The notes: generated from the letters alone by a model not told the origin. Shown: positions 6,934 to 13,085, counted from the stretch's first letter. The stretch is DNA of 13,694 nt from Chloroflexota bacterium (GCA_016196905.1 JACPWV010000186.1:1-13694); one strand, 5' to 3'. Numbers and translations are program-made.

Positions 6934-6962
6934 TTGCAGTGGCAAAAGGGCGGTCGTATAAT
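6934..6962 (+). promoter_or_regulatory. Promoter of the 41-aa/69-aa small-gene operon
   Basis: TTGCAG (6934-6939) and a perfect TATAAT (6957-6962) are separated by 17 nt. The predicted start near 6969 is just before AGGAGGT (6974-6980), which rules out any coding start further upstream and fixes the short gene that follows. Confidence 0.8.
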
Positions 6963-6986
6963 GCAAAGGTGCGAGGAGGTGCAGTT

Positions 6987-7112
6987 TTGGGTCGCCGGCG
7001 CAAAGCATCCAAGCCGTCCTGGCAGTACCGTGCTTTTGTGATCCTCGGGCTGCTGGTGGCACTCAGCATGGCCTTGAGCTTGGTCTTCACCAGCTTTCAG
7101 CCGCCCACGTAG
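6987..7112 (+). CDS. 41-residue single-pass membrane protein
   Basis: Start codon TTG 6987 lies 6 nt after a full AGGAGGT Shine-Dalgarno (6974-6980), itself just downstream of a consensus promoter. The frame is open further upstream, but that part precedes the promoter and cannot be in the mRNA. The product has a highly basic N-terminus (GRRRKASKPS), one membrane helix (about residues 17-35, hydrophobic with Gly and Ser) and a short polar tail ending QPPT. Charge distribution predicts N-in, C-out. I recognise no family; small single-helix proteins of this kind often modulate larger membrane complexes. A second small gene begins 17 nt later and probably shares the transcript. Confidence rests on the promoter, ribosome-binding site and spacing rather than on homology. 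Confidence 0.7.
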   Translation: MGRRRKASKPSWQYRAFVILGLLVALSMALSLVFTSFQPPT

Positions 7113-7129
7113 GGAGCCGGTGAGAAGGC

Positions 7130-7339
7130 GTGCCCGCTGAGGGGTCGGTGGGCTCCGGGCGCTTGAGTTTCGAAGAGCTCCTGGCCAGGGTGCGCGACGA
7201 TCCCCTCTTCCGCCGCGCGGTGGTGGAGCGCCCCGGGATGGCCTTGGGGCCCTTCAATCTCAGCCCGGAGCAGAGGCGGGCTCTCAAGGAGGAGGCCAAG
7301 AAGTACTTACGGGGTGAGCAGGTCGAGCCTGAAGCGTAG
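7130..7339 (+). CDS. 69-residue helical small protein (LigA/Nif11-leader-like pattern)
   Basis: The likely start is GTG 7130, though GTG 7148 or TTG 7163 are possible and no strong ribosome-binding site decides. After a Gly/Ser-rich start, the sequence LSFEELLARVRDDPLFRR, a linker, then FNLSPEQRRALKEEA forms two amphipathic helices. The order 'helix - D-P-x-F-R-x - ... - LSPEQR - helix' resembles the short domain seen in the LigA subunit of aromatic-ring dioxygenases and in Nif11/Franean1-type RiPP leader peptides. There is no Cys-, Ser- or Thr-rich core peptide after it and no maturation enzyme near, so a RiPP precursor is not supported. It follows the 41-aa membrane protein by 17 nt and ends before a hairpin terminator, making a two-gene unit. 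Function unknown. Confidence 0.65.
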   Translation: MPAEGSVGSGRLSFEELLARVRDDPLFRRAVVERPGMALGPFNLSPEQRRALKEEAKKYLRGEQVEPEA

Positions 7340-7354
7340 CGGTCGATTCAAAGC

Positions 7355-7381
7355 TGCGGGTCCCGGAAGTCGGGACCCGCA
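7355..7381. terminator. Bidirectional hairpin terminator between convergent operons
   Basis: An 11-bp perfect stem, TGCGGGTCCCG with CGGGACCCGCA, and a 5-nt loop lies 16 nt after the stop of the small-gene operon and 29 nt before the stop of the convergent GTPase gene. U-runs are poor on both sides, so efficiency is uncertain, but the position fits both operons. Confidence 0.75.
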
Positions 7382-7409
7382 CATATTTGAGGGGACGACC
7401 CTCGGAGGA

Positions 7410-7931
7410 TTAGCGCTGAACCAACTCGGGCGGGGGCTGCTCCTCGAGGACGCAGCAGGCCAAGCCGAGGAAGAACTCCGCCACCCCCTGGCCGGTCAGC
7501 GAGCTGGCCTCGAAAAAGGGAGCCGGCAAGGAGTCGGCATAGACCAGGGCTTCCTGACGGGGCACGGCGGCAGGCAGATCGATCTTGAGTGCTAGCACCA
7601 GGAGCCGTGCGTTGGGCACGTTGCGCGACGCCTCCTCCTGCCAGCGGGGGAGGTCACGAAGGGATTCCGGGTTGCTCACGTCGTAGGCCAGTGCGACCGC
7701 GCGGCTTCCGCGATAAAACGAATCGCGCAGGGAGGCGAAGCGATCCTGCCCGGCGATGTCCCACACGGTCAGCTTGACCGTCTCGCCATCCAGAGGCACC
7801 AGCACGGTCTGAAAATCGACCCCGATGGTCATTACCCGCGATTGCTGAAAGGCGCCGGTGCTGTAGCGGCGCAACAGGGTGGTCTTGCCGACGAAGCCAT
7901 TGCCTACAATGGCCACCTTGAATACGCGCAT
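7410..7931 (-). CDS. Ras/Rab-like small GTPase with degenerate NKxD motif
   Basis: The 173-residue protein is a eukaryote-like small GTPase of the bacterial Ras-superfamily group. The P-loop GNGFVGKT (residues 10-17), switch I Thr35 in MTIGVDF, switch II WDIAGQDRF (57-65, catalytic-type Gln62) and the G5-like FFEASS (139-144) are in the right order and spacing. The G4 motif, which sets guanine specificity, reads LKID (115-118) instead of NKxD; the codon is CTC, so this is no simple single-base change from Asn. There is no C-terminal prenylation motif, only an internal CCVL at about 155. It lies 12 nt downstream of a longin/roadblock-like gene in the same operon. Such pairs parallel MglA-MglB and other prokaryotic GTPase-platform systems, where the partner acts as GAP, GEF or scaffold. 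Its target process, and whether it really binds GTP, are unknown. Confidence 0.88.
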   Translation of the reverse strand: MRVFKVAIVGNGFVGKTTLLRRYSTGAFQQSRVMTIGVDFQTVLVPLDGETVKLTVWDIAGQDRFASLRDSFYRGSRAVALAYDVSNPESLRDLPRWQEEASRNVPNARLLVLALKIDLPAAVPRQEALVYADSLPAPFFEASSLTGQGVAEFFLGLACCVLEEQPPPELVQR

Positions 7932-7943
7932 GCTAGGGGGCGG

Positions 7944-8852
7944 TTATTCGAGCACGGGGCGGTGGGGAAAGACCAGCTCGTCGGGCTGGGGGGCGCTGCC
8001 GGCCAAGGCCTCGGCGTTGGCCGTCTCGAAGTCGCGGTGCACGTCCTCCAGAGCCTTGATCTGGACGGGGGAGGGCTGGCTGGAGTAGAGGGCCAGCAGG
8101 GTGGTGTGACGCCCGGGCATGAAGTAGAGGGACTTACCATCCTCCACCTCGGTCTGCTTAAGCCCGGCCCCAAAGATCTCCGCGCTGGCGGAACGGAAGC
8201 CGCTGAGCATCCCCACCACCAACTCGCTCTCCAGGCGGAAGCTGCCATAGATGTATAAGGGCAGGCTGGTCTCGTTGTGATAGATGGCATAGGCTACCAC
8301 TTTAGCCTGGTGGCGGCGGCGGATGGCCACACTGAAGCCGTCGGTGACCACCGAGCGCCAAACATCGGTGTGTGGAAACATCTCCAGAAAACGCTCCACG
8401 CTGGCCCGCTCTTTTTGATAGTGGGCATAGAGTTCCTCGAACTGGGCTCGATTGAGTAGACCCCGAGAGAAGTCCAGAGCGGTGCGCTCCATCTTCTCCC
8501 GGATGCGCTCCAGGTAAGCCTGGGCCTCCGCCCCCTCGGCCGGAGTTTCCCTCGATCCCTCCCAGTCCTGGCTCTCCTGAGTGCCTCGGCCAACGCCAGG
8601 CTGGGGGATCAGAGGAGCGCTGTGGGTCGGGGAGCCTCCACTCACCTCCATCGCGGGAAGTGAAGGAGACCTGGGCATGGCGGGCGGGGCCTCCGTTCTG
8701 AGCGGAGCGATTCTTTGTACAGCGGGTGGCGTGGTCGCCGGGCGGGGCACATCGCGGCGCTCTCTCCTGTCCACCGGCGTTGCGCCCTGGCTAGAAGAGG
8801 ACCCCACAATCAACTCACGCAGGAGAACTCGCAGGGTTCGTTTCTCGCCCAC
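7944..8852 (-). CDS. GTPase-operon protein with Pro/Ser-rich linker and C-terminal longin/roadblock-like domain
   Basis: Start GTG 8852 has GGAGGT (8857-8862) 4 nt upstream. The 302-residue product has four parts: a short basic N-terminal helix (GEKRTLRVLLRELIVG), a disordered linker rich in Pro, Ser, Thr and Arg (about 18-105), a charged helical stretch (about 108-155), and a folded C-terminal domain (about 155-290). In the last part the pattern LPLYIYGSFRLESELVVGMLSGFRSASAEIF, a strand with FMPGRHTTLLALYSS, then a long closing helix matches the strand-helix-strand plan of longin/roadblock domains that bind small GTPases. This is pattern recognition without alignment. The adjacent downstream gene is a Ras-like GTPase, only 12 nt away, which strongly supports a partnership. 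No signal peptide or membrane segment is seen, so the protein is expected in the cytoplasm. The N-terminal helix might serve as a second docking motif. Confidence 0.7.
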   Translation of the reverse strand: MGEKRTLRVLLRELIVGSSSSQGATPVDRRERRDVPRPATTPPAVQRIAPLRTEAPPAMPRSPSLPAMEVSGGSPTHSAPLIPQPGVGRGTQESQDWEGSRETPAEGAEAQAYLERIREKMERTALDFSRGLLNRAQFEELYAHYQKERASVERFLEMFPHTDVWRSVVTDGFSVAIRRRHQAKVVAYAIYHNETSLPLYIYGSFRLESELVVGMLSGFRSASAEIFGAGLKQTEVEDGKSLYFMPGRHTTLLALYSSQPSPVQIKALEDVHRDFETANAEALAGSAPQPDELVFPHRPVLE

Positions 8853-8879
8853 CCTGACCTCCGATCCCTTAACCTTAAT

Positions 8880-8908
8880 ATCTTAACATCCCGAAACCTG
8901 TGGGGCAA
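8880..8908 (-). promoter_or_regulatory. Promoter of the longin-like/GTPase operon
   Basis: On the minus strand TTGCCC (8908-8903) and TAAGAT (8885-8880) are separated by 17 nt, with a predicted start near 8873 that leaves a short leader containing the GGAGGT of the first gene. The -35 is only half consensus (TTG conserved), which fits the presence of an inverted repeat directly abutting it (8909-8924). Confidence 0.6.
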
Positions 8909-8924
8909 TAGGAACTTCCTCCTA
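8909..8924 (-). promoter_or_regulatory. TAGGA-N6-TCCTA inverted repeat abutting the -35 box (copy 1)
   Basis: TAGGA (8909-8913) and TCCTA (8920-8924) are a perfect inverted repeat with a 6-nt spacer. It ends exactly where the -35 of the GTPase operon begins. A second copy in the identical position is found at 13086-13101; over 20 nt (8906-8925 and 13083-13102) the two agree at 17 positions. This looks like the site of an activator or repressor. Confidence 0.55.
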
Positions 8925-8989
8925 AAGGCAGGGCGACCACTAAAGTAGGTATGATTACGAAGTTGCCCGAGCGCTATCTGAACTTAATC

Positions 8990-9004
8990 GAGGGGTCTCC
9001 CCTC
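8990..9004 (-). terminator. Possible terminator of the cytochrome operon
   Basis: GAGGGG pairs with CCCCTC across a 3-nt loop, 62 nt past the stop of the penta-haem cytochrome gene, followed on the minus strand by GATTAAGTT. The stem is short and the U-run poor, so this is tentative. The rest of the spacer 8925-9066 holds nothing else I can name. Confidence 0.4.
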
Positions 9005-9066
9005 ATTTGAACGCGATGCAAATATCCTCGTTTTTATGAGCAGGCTCTCATCCTGAGGGGCTGTCC

Positions 9067-10698
9067 CTATTCGGCGAGGCGGATTTGCTGATGAGCGAGG
9101 AGGGTGTCGCGTAGGGCCCAACCTTTGGCCTCGGCCAGCTCGGCGAAGACCGGGCGGTAGATGAGGCTCACCTCGACGATCACCTCTCCCCGGGACGGTG
9201 CCCGGAACTCGTAGCTGGAGACATCGCTCTGGCCGGCAGGTATGCGGTTGTCGCTCACCACCTCGCTAGGCCGCCAGTAGGCGGCCGTGGGTGCCTGGCC
9301 GCTCTGGCGATCGAGCAGGATGCGCGCGAAGATCTTCCCCGGGAGCCCGGCATAAACTCCGCCCCAAGCCGGGATCACCTCCCGGTCTAGGTAGGCAAGC
9401 GGTGCCCCCTGTGTATCGCGTGTGTGGACCACCAAGATCAGATGGCGCATAGGCTGGTCGGTGGGCAGGTGGTGCCCGGCCCCCAAGTTGGTCACGCGCA
9501 CGGTCACCCGCAGAACGTCTCCCTGGCGGTGAACATCGGCCTCCAATTGGGCTGCCCGCGCCAACAACTCGGGGTCGGAACCGCCGGGAAGGGCGTGGCC
9601 TGCCAATTGACTCGGGTCGCGCTGGAGGCCCCCTCGACCCGGCGCCAGGTTTGCCATTCCGCTGGGGGCCAGGTGGCAGTTCTGGCATTGGACGCCCAGC
9701 GCGGGGTAGGGACTGGATAACCACTCGGCATAGGAGGTGTAGACCGGCACACCCCAAAAACTTCCCGAATGGCAAGGGGCGCACAGCTGGCTGCTCTCTT
9801 GCAACGCCGAGAAGCTATCCGAGCCGCGATCTACATCGTCCAGGGAGCCGAAGAAAATCTGCTGTGGAGCTGGGGGGCGCAGGAGATGGGCAGCCATGGC
9901 CCCGGGCATCCCCTCGGGCGGCAGCCCACTGGCGGGATCGAGAACGATCTGGCGAATCTTATGGCAGTAGTCGCAAAACACGCCCTGGGCCTCAGCTCCC
10001 GCCAACTGATTAAGGTCAATCAAGTACGGCGCCCGCAGCCCGGCCGCCGGAGCGTGGCAGGTGGCGCAGTTGCCCAGGCTATCCGGGAAATCCAGGCGGT
10101 ATCCCGGGGGTACCTGCGGGCGTCCCTGGGCATCGGTCCCATTGTAAAGGTTTAGCAGCCGCGGATTGATGGCTGCACTGGCGTGGGCGCTGGAGCGCCA
10201 CTCGGCGTATATCTCCTGGTGGCAATCGGCGCAGGCTAGGGGCAGCCCATCGAGGATAGACTGGGCCAGGGCGTTGGGAAGATGCGGGGCCAGGCTGGTG
10301 GCGGCGCGAATCAGGGCCTCCGCCAGGGGCGATCGATCCTCTGGCGCGGGCGGGATCCACGCATAGTGATGGTTGTCCTCGGCCGGGAGTGGGGCCAGAT
10401 TCAGACGGACTTCGCCGGACCAGGGGAACACATCCACCCCGGCGATGTAGTAGCCCTCGGCCCAGGCGGCCAGCCGCAGAGGATAGCGTGCCGCCAAATT
10501 GCTGAGTACAAAACTTCCATCCGCGGCGCTGAGGGTGGCGATGGAGGTGCCCTTAAGGCGCAGCGTGGCCCCGGCGACGGGGCCATCGAAGTCCAGAACG
10601 CGGCCGCGCACCTCCCGCGCGGGCATCTGCACCCCCAGGGTGATGGTTGCTCCCAGCAGAGTAGTGGCGATAAAAACTAGGGGAAGAAGTCGCCTCAA
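9067..10698 (-). CDS. Penta-haem c-type cytochrome with N-terminal carboxypeptidase-regulatory-like domain
   Basis: I start it at TTG 10698, whose TTGA overlaps the TGA stop of the upstream CCA-enzyme gene and which has GAGG 8 nt upstream. This gives an ideal export signal (MRRLLPL then a hydrophobic run to about residue 22). A TTG at 10728 would put ten extra residues before the signal. The 543-residue protein has a carboxypeptidase-regulatory-like beta domain (about 30-100, with VRGRVLDFDGPVAGATL and ADGSFVLSN) and then five CxxCH haem-binding motifs: CADCH 156, CATCH 211, CDYCH 242, CAPCH 306 and CQNCH 338. The C-terminal part (about 380-543) is beta-rich, with VTNLGAGHHLPT, a pattern I associate with extracytoplasmic multihaem cytochromes. 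It should act outside the membrane in electron transfer; redox partner and substrate are unknown. Maturation would need a cytochrome c assembly system, of which CcdA and a TlpA-like protein lie at 1646-2883. Confidence 0.9.
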   Translation of the reverse strand: MRRLLPLVFIATTLLGATITLGVQMPAREVRGRVLDFDGPVAGATLRLKGTSIATLSAADGSFVLSNLAARYPLRLAAWAEGYYIAGVDVFPWSGEVRLNLAPLPAEDNHHYAWIPPAPEDRSPLAEALIRAATSLAPHLPNALAQSILDGLPLACADCHQEIYAEWRSSAHASAAINPRLLNLYNGTDAQGRPQVPPGYRLDFPDSLGNCATCHAPAAGLRAPYLIDLNQLAGAEAQGVFCDYCHKIRQIVLDPASGLPPEGMPGAMAAHLLRPPAPQQIFFGSLDDVDRGSDSFSALQESSQLCAPCHSGSFWGVPVYTSYAEWLSSPYPALGVQCQNCHLAPSGMANLAPGRGGLQRDPSQLAGHALPGGSDPELLARAAQLEADVHRQGDVLRVTVRVTNLGAGHHLPTDQPMRHLILVVHTRDTQGAPLAYLDREVIPAWGGVYAGLPGKIFARILLDRQSGQAPTAAYWRPSEVVSDNRIPAGQSDVSSYEFRAPSRGEVIVEVSLIYRPVFAELAEAKGWALRDTLLAHQQIRLAE

Positions 10699-12080
10699 TT
10701 CCGCTGCCTCGCTCGTCGCGCCGCCCAAGCCAGCGCCTCTCGGCGGGTGCGCAAGCGGCCCTCCGCCGTGGCCTCTTCGATCTGGGCGAGCAGCTGACCC
10801 AGGCGCGGGCCAGCCGCCAGCCCCAACTCGCGCATCAGGTCCTCGCCACTCACCAGTTGGGGCGGGAAGATGACGGGATCGCGCGCCCAGTAACGCGAAA
10901 GGATCTCGCCTAGGCGGCGCAGCCGATCCTTCCAGGATGCTTCTTCCCCCGCCTCAGGCGGGCCCTCCCGCGCGCTCCACTCATCGGCCAGCGCCAAAAA
11001 GAGAGCCTCCAAGCCGGCCTCCCTCGCCTCACCAAAGGCGCGATAGAGATGGCGCGCTGTATACTCGGCTAGCAGCGCCCACGCCTGGGTCAGGGCCCGC
11101 ACCGCATGCGTGCCTAGCTCGACCTCGCGATTGGACAGGTTGAGACGACGCAGGGACTCCTCCAAAACTTTGAGGCGGGTCGCCGACCGAGGGGGGTGCT
11201 CCGGAGCAGCGAAGGCAGTGCCGTGCAAAAGCGCCACCCATTTTAAGACGACGAGAATAGATCGGCCGCCGGCGATCTCGCCCTGCAGATGTTGGCGGGT
11301 TCGCGACCAAGCCTTGCTCTGGGCAGTGCGGCCTGCAGTAGGGGCATCGGCTAGGATGCGCGCCAGGGCCGCCACGCTGCGCAGCCCATGTTCTCGCAGG
11401 GAGGTATCGGCGAGCTCAGGCAGGGCGACCCCCAGGATGCCCAGCTCATCGAGCGCTCCAAGATGGGGAGCCGCGTCCAGGGCCAAAAGCAGGGCTAGCT
11501 CGTCGCGGATGCGCTCGGTCGATGTGTTGGCCAGCGCGGAGGCGTCGGCGCGCATCCGCTCCTGGGTCGCCCACTCGATTCGAAAGCCCAATTCAGCCGC
11601 CAGGCGCACGGCGCGCAGGAGTCGGATCGGGTCGTCTTGGAAAACGGTAGGGGACAGTGCCCGGATGACTCGATCCCGGATATCGTGCTGCCCACCGTGT
11701 GGATCGATCAGCTCGCCGCCTCTCTGCAGATCGCGGGCCAAGGCGTTGAGGGTGAAATCGCGGGTAGCCAGGTCCTCCTCGATATCTTGTCCTCGCAGGG
11801 CGGCCAGATCGACCAGATAGGTGCGCCCCCGCCGGCGCAGCACGATGCGCCCCACGTCGCGCTCGGGGTCCAGGGGGTAGAACGCGCCGCGCAGCGCATC
11901 GGCCAGCCCCCGAGCCAAGTTCGAGGCATCTCCCGTCACCACCACATCCAAGTCCAGGCTGGCTCGGCCCAGCAGGCCATCGCGCAGATAGCCGCCCACC
12001 AGGTAGGCTTGCTCTGCGCGACCTTTCAAGAATCGACGGATCGCCGCCAGCGTCCTGGAACTGACGAACCAGTCCGCCAT
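10695..12080 (-). CDS. cca: CCA-adding tRNA nucleotidyltransferase (class II) with degenerate HD domain
   Basis: The enzyme adds or repairs the 3' CCA of tRNA. Motif A spans residues 29-48 with GGYLRDGLLG and the catalytic DxD (Asp43, Asp45); motif B is RDFTLNALA (107-115), followed by DPHGGQHDI (126-134) and DDPIRLLRAVRLAAELGF (149-166). The C-terminal body/tail ends VSGEDLMRELGL, then a predicted helix, as in many bacterial enzymes. The central region, where many homologues have an HD phosphohydrolase motif, reads VALLHGTAFA, so that His-Asp pair is lost and phosphohydrolase activity is unlikely. The 461-residue length is normal. ATG 12080 is 6 nt after the stop of a di-haem cytochrome gene, with GAGG overlapping that stop, and the gene's own stop overlaps the start of the penta-haem cytochrome. 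A housekeeping tRNA gene between two cytochromes is unusual. CCA-adding versus poly(A)-polymerase or partial activity cannot be settled here. Confidence 0.9.
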   Translation of the reverse strand: MADWFVSSRTLAAIRRFLKGRAEQAYLVGGYLRDGLLGRASLDLDVVVTGDASNLARGLADALRGAFYPLDPERDVGRIVLRRRGRTYLVDLAALRGQDIEEDLATRDFTLNALARDLQRGGELIDPHGGQHDIRDRVIRALSPTVFQDDPIRLLRAVRLAAELGFRIEWATQERMRADASALANTSTERIRDELALLLALDAAPHLGALDELGILGVALPELADTSLREHGLRSVAALARILADAPTAGRTAQSKAWSRTRQHLQGEIAGGRSILVVLKWVALLHGTAFAAPEHPPRSATRLKVLEESLRRLNLSNREVELGTHAVRALTQAWALLAEYTARHLYRAFGEAREAGLEALFLALADEWSAREGPPEAGEEASWKDRLRRLGEILSRYWARDPVIFPPQLVSGEDLMRELGLAAGPRLGQLLAQIEEATAEGRLRTRREALAWAARRARQRN

Positions 12081-12086
12081 GGAGCC

Positions 12087-12320
12087 TCAGCGGTGGCAAA
12101 ATCCACAGGTGGGAAAAGTTGGATGGGGCAAAGCAGGGGCATTATTCCCCCCGGCGTGGCAGGCCAGACATTGGCTGGCCGAGCCGGCCCGTGGGTGATC
12201 AGGCACGCTCGAGATGGGTGGGGCGAACAGGCTGTAGGCGATCACTCCCCAGGAGATCAGCAAGAAGAGCAGGCTGAACAGCCCGACCAGGAGGAGGGCG
12301 CGGCGCATCAGGGGAGGCAT
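12087..12320 (-). CDS. Small membrane-anchored di-haem c-type cytochrome
   Basis: The 77-residue protein has an N-terminal membrane anchor (about 8-32, preceded by MRR) and a short exported tail with two haem-binding motifs, CLACH (51-55) and CGFCH (72-76), the second ending one residue before the C-terminus. Such a small anchored di-haem protein would hand electrons between membrane quinol or oxidase complexes and a larger multihaem cytochrome, here the penta-haem protein at the end of the same operon. ATG 12320 sits at the expected +1 of a TGCTATAAT extended -10 element, so the mRNA is probably leaderless; ATG 12308 would give a leader but no good ribosome-binding site. Haems could be supplied by the same maturation system. 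I know no exact family. The CCA-enzyme gene follows after 6 nt. Confidence 0.8.
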   Translation of the reverse strand: MPPLMRRALLLVGLFSLLFLLISWGVIAYSLFAPPISSVPDHPRAGSASQCLACHAGGNNAPALPHPTFPTCGFCHR

Positions 12321-12326
12321 GGGCTG

Positions 12327-12335
12327 ATTATAGCA
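12327..12335 (-). promoter_or_regulatory. Extended -10 promoter with probable leaderless start
   Basis: On the minus strand TGC-TATAAT (12335-12327) is an extended -10 element with a perfect hexamer. Counting 7 nt from its last base puts +1 at 12320, which is the A of the first ATG of the cytochrome-cca-cytochrome operon. No acceptable -35 lies 16-18 nt upstream, as usual for extended -10 promoters. Confidence 0.6.
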
Positions 12336-12441
12336 TGACCGCCCCGTGGAGACTCTTTCAAAAAGGTTGACGGTGTATAAGCGAAATGCTAAGGCAGGGG
12401 ACGAGACGAGGATTCGAGGAGGGGGTAAGGGTCGCTGCCCC

Positions 12442-12479
12442 CATAAAAACTAAAGCGCCACTGAAGCATTTTCAGTGGC
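12442..12479 (-). terminator. Rho-independent terminator of the DUF4258/DUF2283 operon
   Basis: On the minus strand GCCACTGAA, a 5-nt loop and TTCAGTGGC (12479-12457) make a perfect 9-bp stem, followed by a T-rich run (12455-12442, GCTTTAGTTTTTATG). It lies about 40 nt past the stop of the DUF2283 gene. On the plus strand the same region ends in a weaker tract, GGCGTTTTG. Confidence 0.8.
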
Positions 12480-12520
12480 AAGGGTGGCGTTTTGACGGTC
12501 CGCAGGTTCGAGCGAGGAAT

Positions 12521-12793
12521 CTAAGCTCCGACTCCGGCGCGGATGAGAGCCTTGTCCAGGGCCTCAAAGTTGATGAGTCGAGCCTCTTCGGGGAGACGGT
12601 AGGTTTCGGGTATCCGCTGGAAGGCGAGAGTCAACATCCCTGGCGTAAAGGCCTCGATCCCGATCACGTTATTATATTCGTCAAGATCGAACAGAAGTTC
12701 ATCCTTGATCAACTCTACGGTCCTTGCGACCTGGATGTCACTAAATTGAACGTAAAGGGAGCCACGAGATTCAAAGCTTACAATGATATTCAT
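12521..12793 (-). CDS. DUF2283 family protein, probable antitoxin
   Basis: The 90-residue protein fits the DUF2283 plan: a short beta-strand start (MNIIVSFESRGSLYVQFSD), a charged middle (ARTVELIKDELLFDLDEYNNVIGIEAFT) with the family's hallmark D-D/E-x-N-x-(V/I)-G-I-E motif, and a helical tail (RIPETYRLPEEARLINFEALDKALI). DUF2283 proteins often sit directly after DUF4258 proteins as putative type II toxin-antitoxin pairs; here the toxin-like frame ends 20 nt upstream. Start ATG 12793 is clear though its best Shine-Dalgarno-like GAGGA is 14 nt away, longer than ideal. The gene looks intact even though its toxin is broken, as expected if the antitoxin is harmless. The area is AT-rich relative to the flanks, suggesting mobile history. 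The antitoxin role is inferred from family and context. Confidence 0.75.
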   Translation of the reverse strand: MNIIVSFESRGSLYVQFSDIQVARTVELIKDELLFDLDEYNNVIGIEAFTPGMLTLAFQRIPETYRLPEEARLINFEALDKALIRAGVGA

Positions 12794-12813
12794 CGCTTAT
12801 ACTGCTTTCCTCA

Positions 12814-13032
12814 TTAAAGCCAGTAGGCAGTTATGATAAGCACATCCGAATTAGTGGGGGCCACAACAATTTTGAGGATTCGGTTTCCGTAGGGTCTCTG
12901 ATGGACCCACCTGCCCTTTACTTTATGAGGATACTTGATCTGTGGGTTTTCAACCGTTTCCTTGATCTGGTCTTCTGTGATCTGGCGCTATTCCATGCGC
13001 CGCCTAGCATGAGGGCTGAAGAGGTGTGCCAT
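12814..13032 (-). pseudogene. DUF4258 toxin-like gene with in-frame amber codon
   Basis: The frame from ATG 13032 reads MAHLFSPHARRRME, then TAG (12990-12988), then RQITEDQIKETVENP, a middle with GRWVHQRPYGNRILKIVVAP, and ends VLIITAYWL at TAA 12814. Read through the stop it is a complete 72-residue DUF4258 protein: the family has the [FY]S-x-HA-x-x-RM-x-x-R-x-I-T start and the closing strand of a small RelE/BrnT-like fold. A single C-to-T change of CAG (Gln) to TAG explains the break, and both flanking segments are in the same frame, so this is a nonsense mutation rather than a frameshift. There is no ATG or GTG just after the stop to restart at. Its promoter and terminator are intact. Alternatives are amber readthrough or a sequencing error at that base. 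Confidence 0.75.
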
Positions 13033-13056
13033 AAGGAGGTTGGACCAGGCGTCGGC

Positions 13057-13085
13057 ACTATATCACGCCGCGGAAACTGCGTCAA
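13057..13085 (-). promoter_or_regulatory. Promoter of the DUF4258/DUF2283 pair
   Basis: On the minus strand TTGACG (13085-13080) and TATAGT (13062-13057) are separated by exactly 17 nt, placing the start near 13050, about 18 nt before the ATG of the toxin-like gene. An inverted repeat (13086-13101) abuts the -35 box. Confidence 0.7.

Noticed and set aside
6804..6986. Upstream extension of the 41-aa gene to a 102-aa protein
   Set aside because: The extension lies upstream of a perfect promoter, so it is not in the mRNA, and it contains the divergent promoter and leader. The TTG after AGGAGGT is the supported start.
7130..7339. RiPP precursor peptide
   Set aside because: The leader-like helix pattern is not followed by a core peptide and there is no maturation enzyme in the window.
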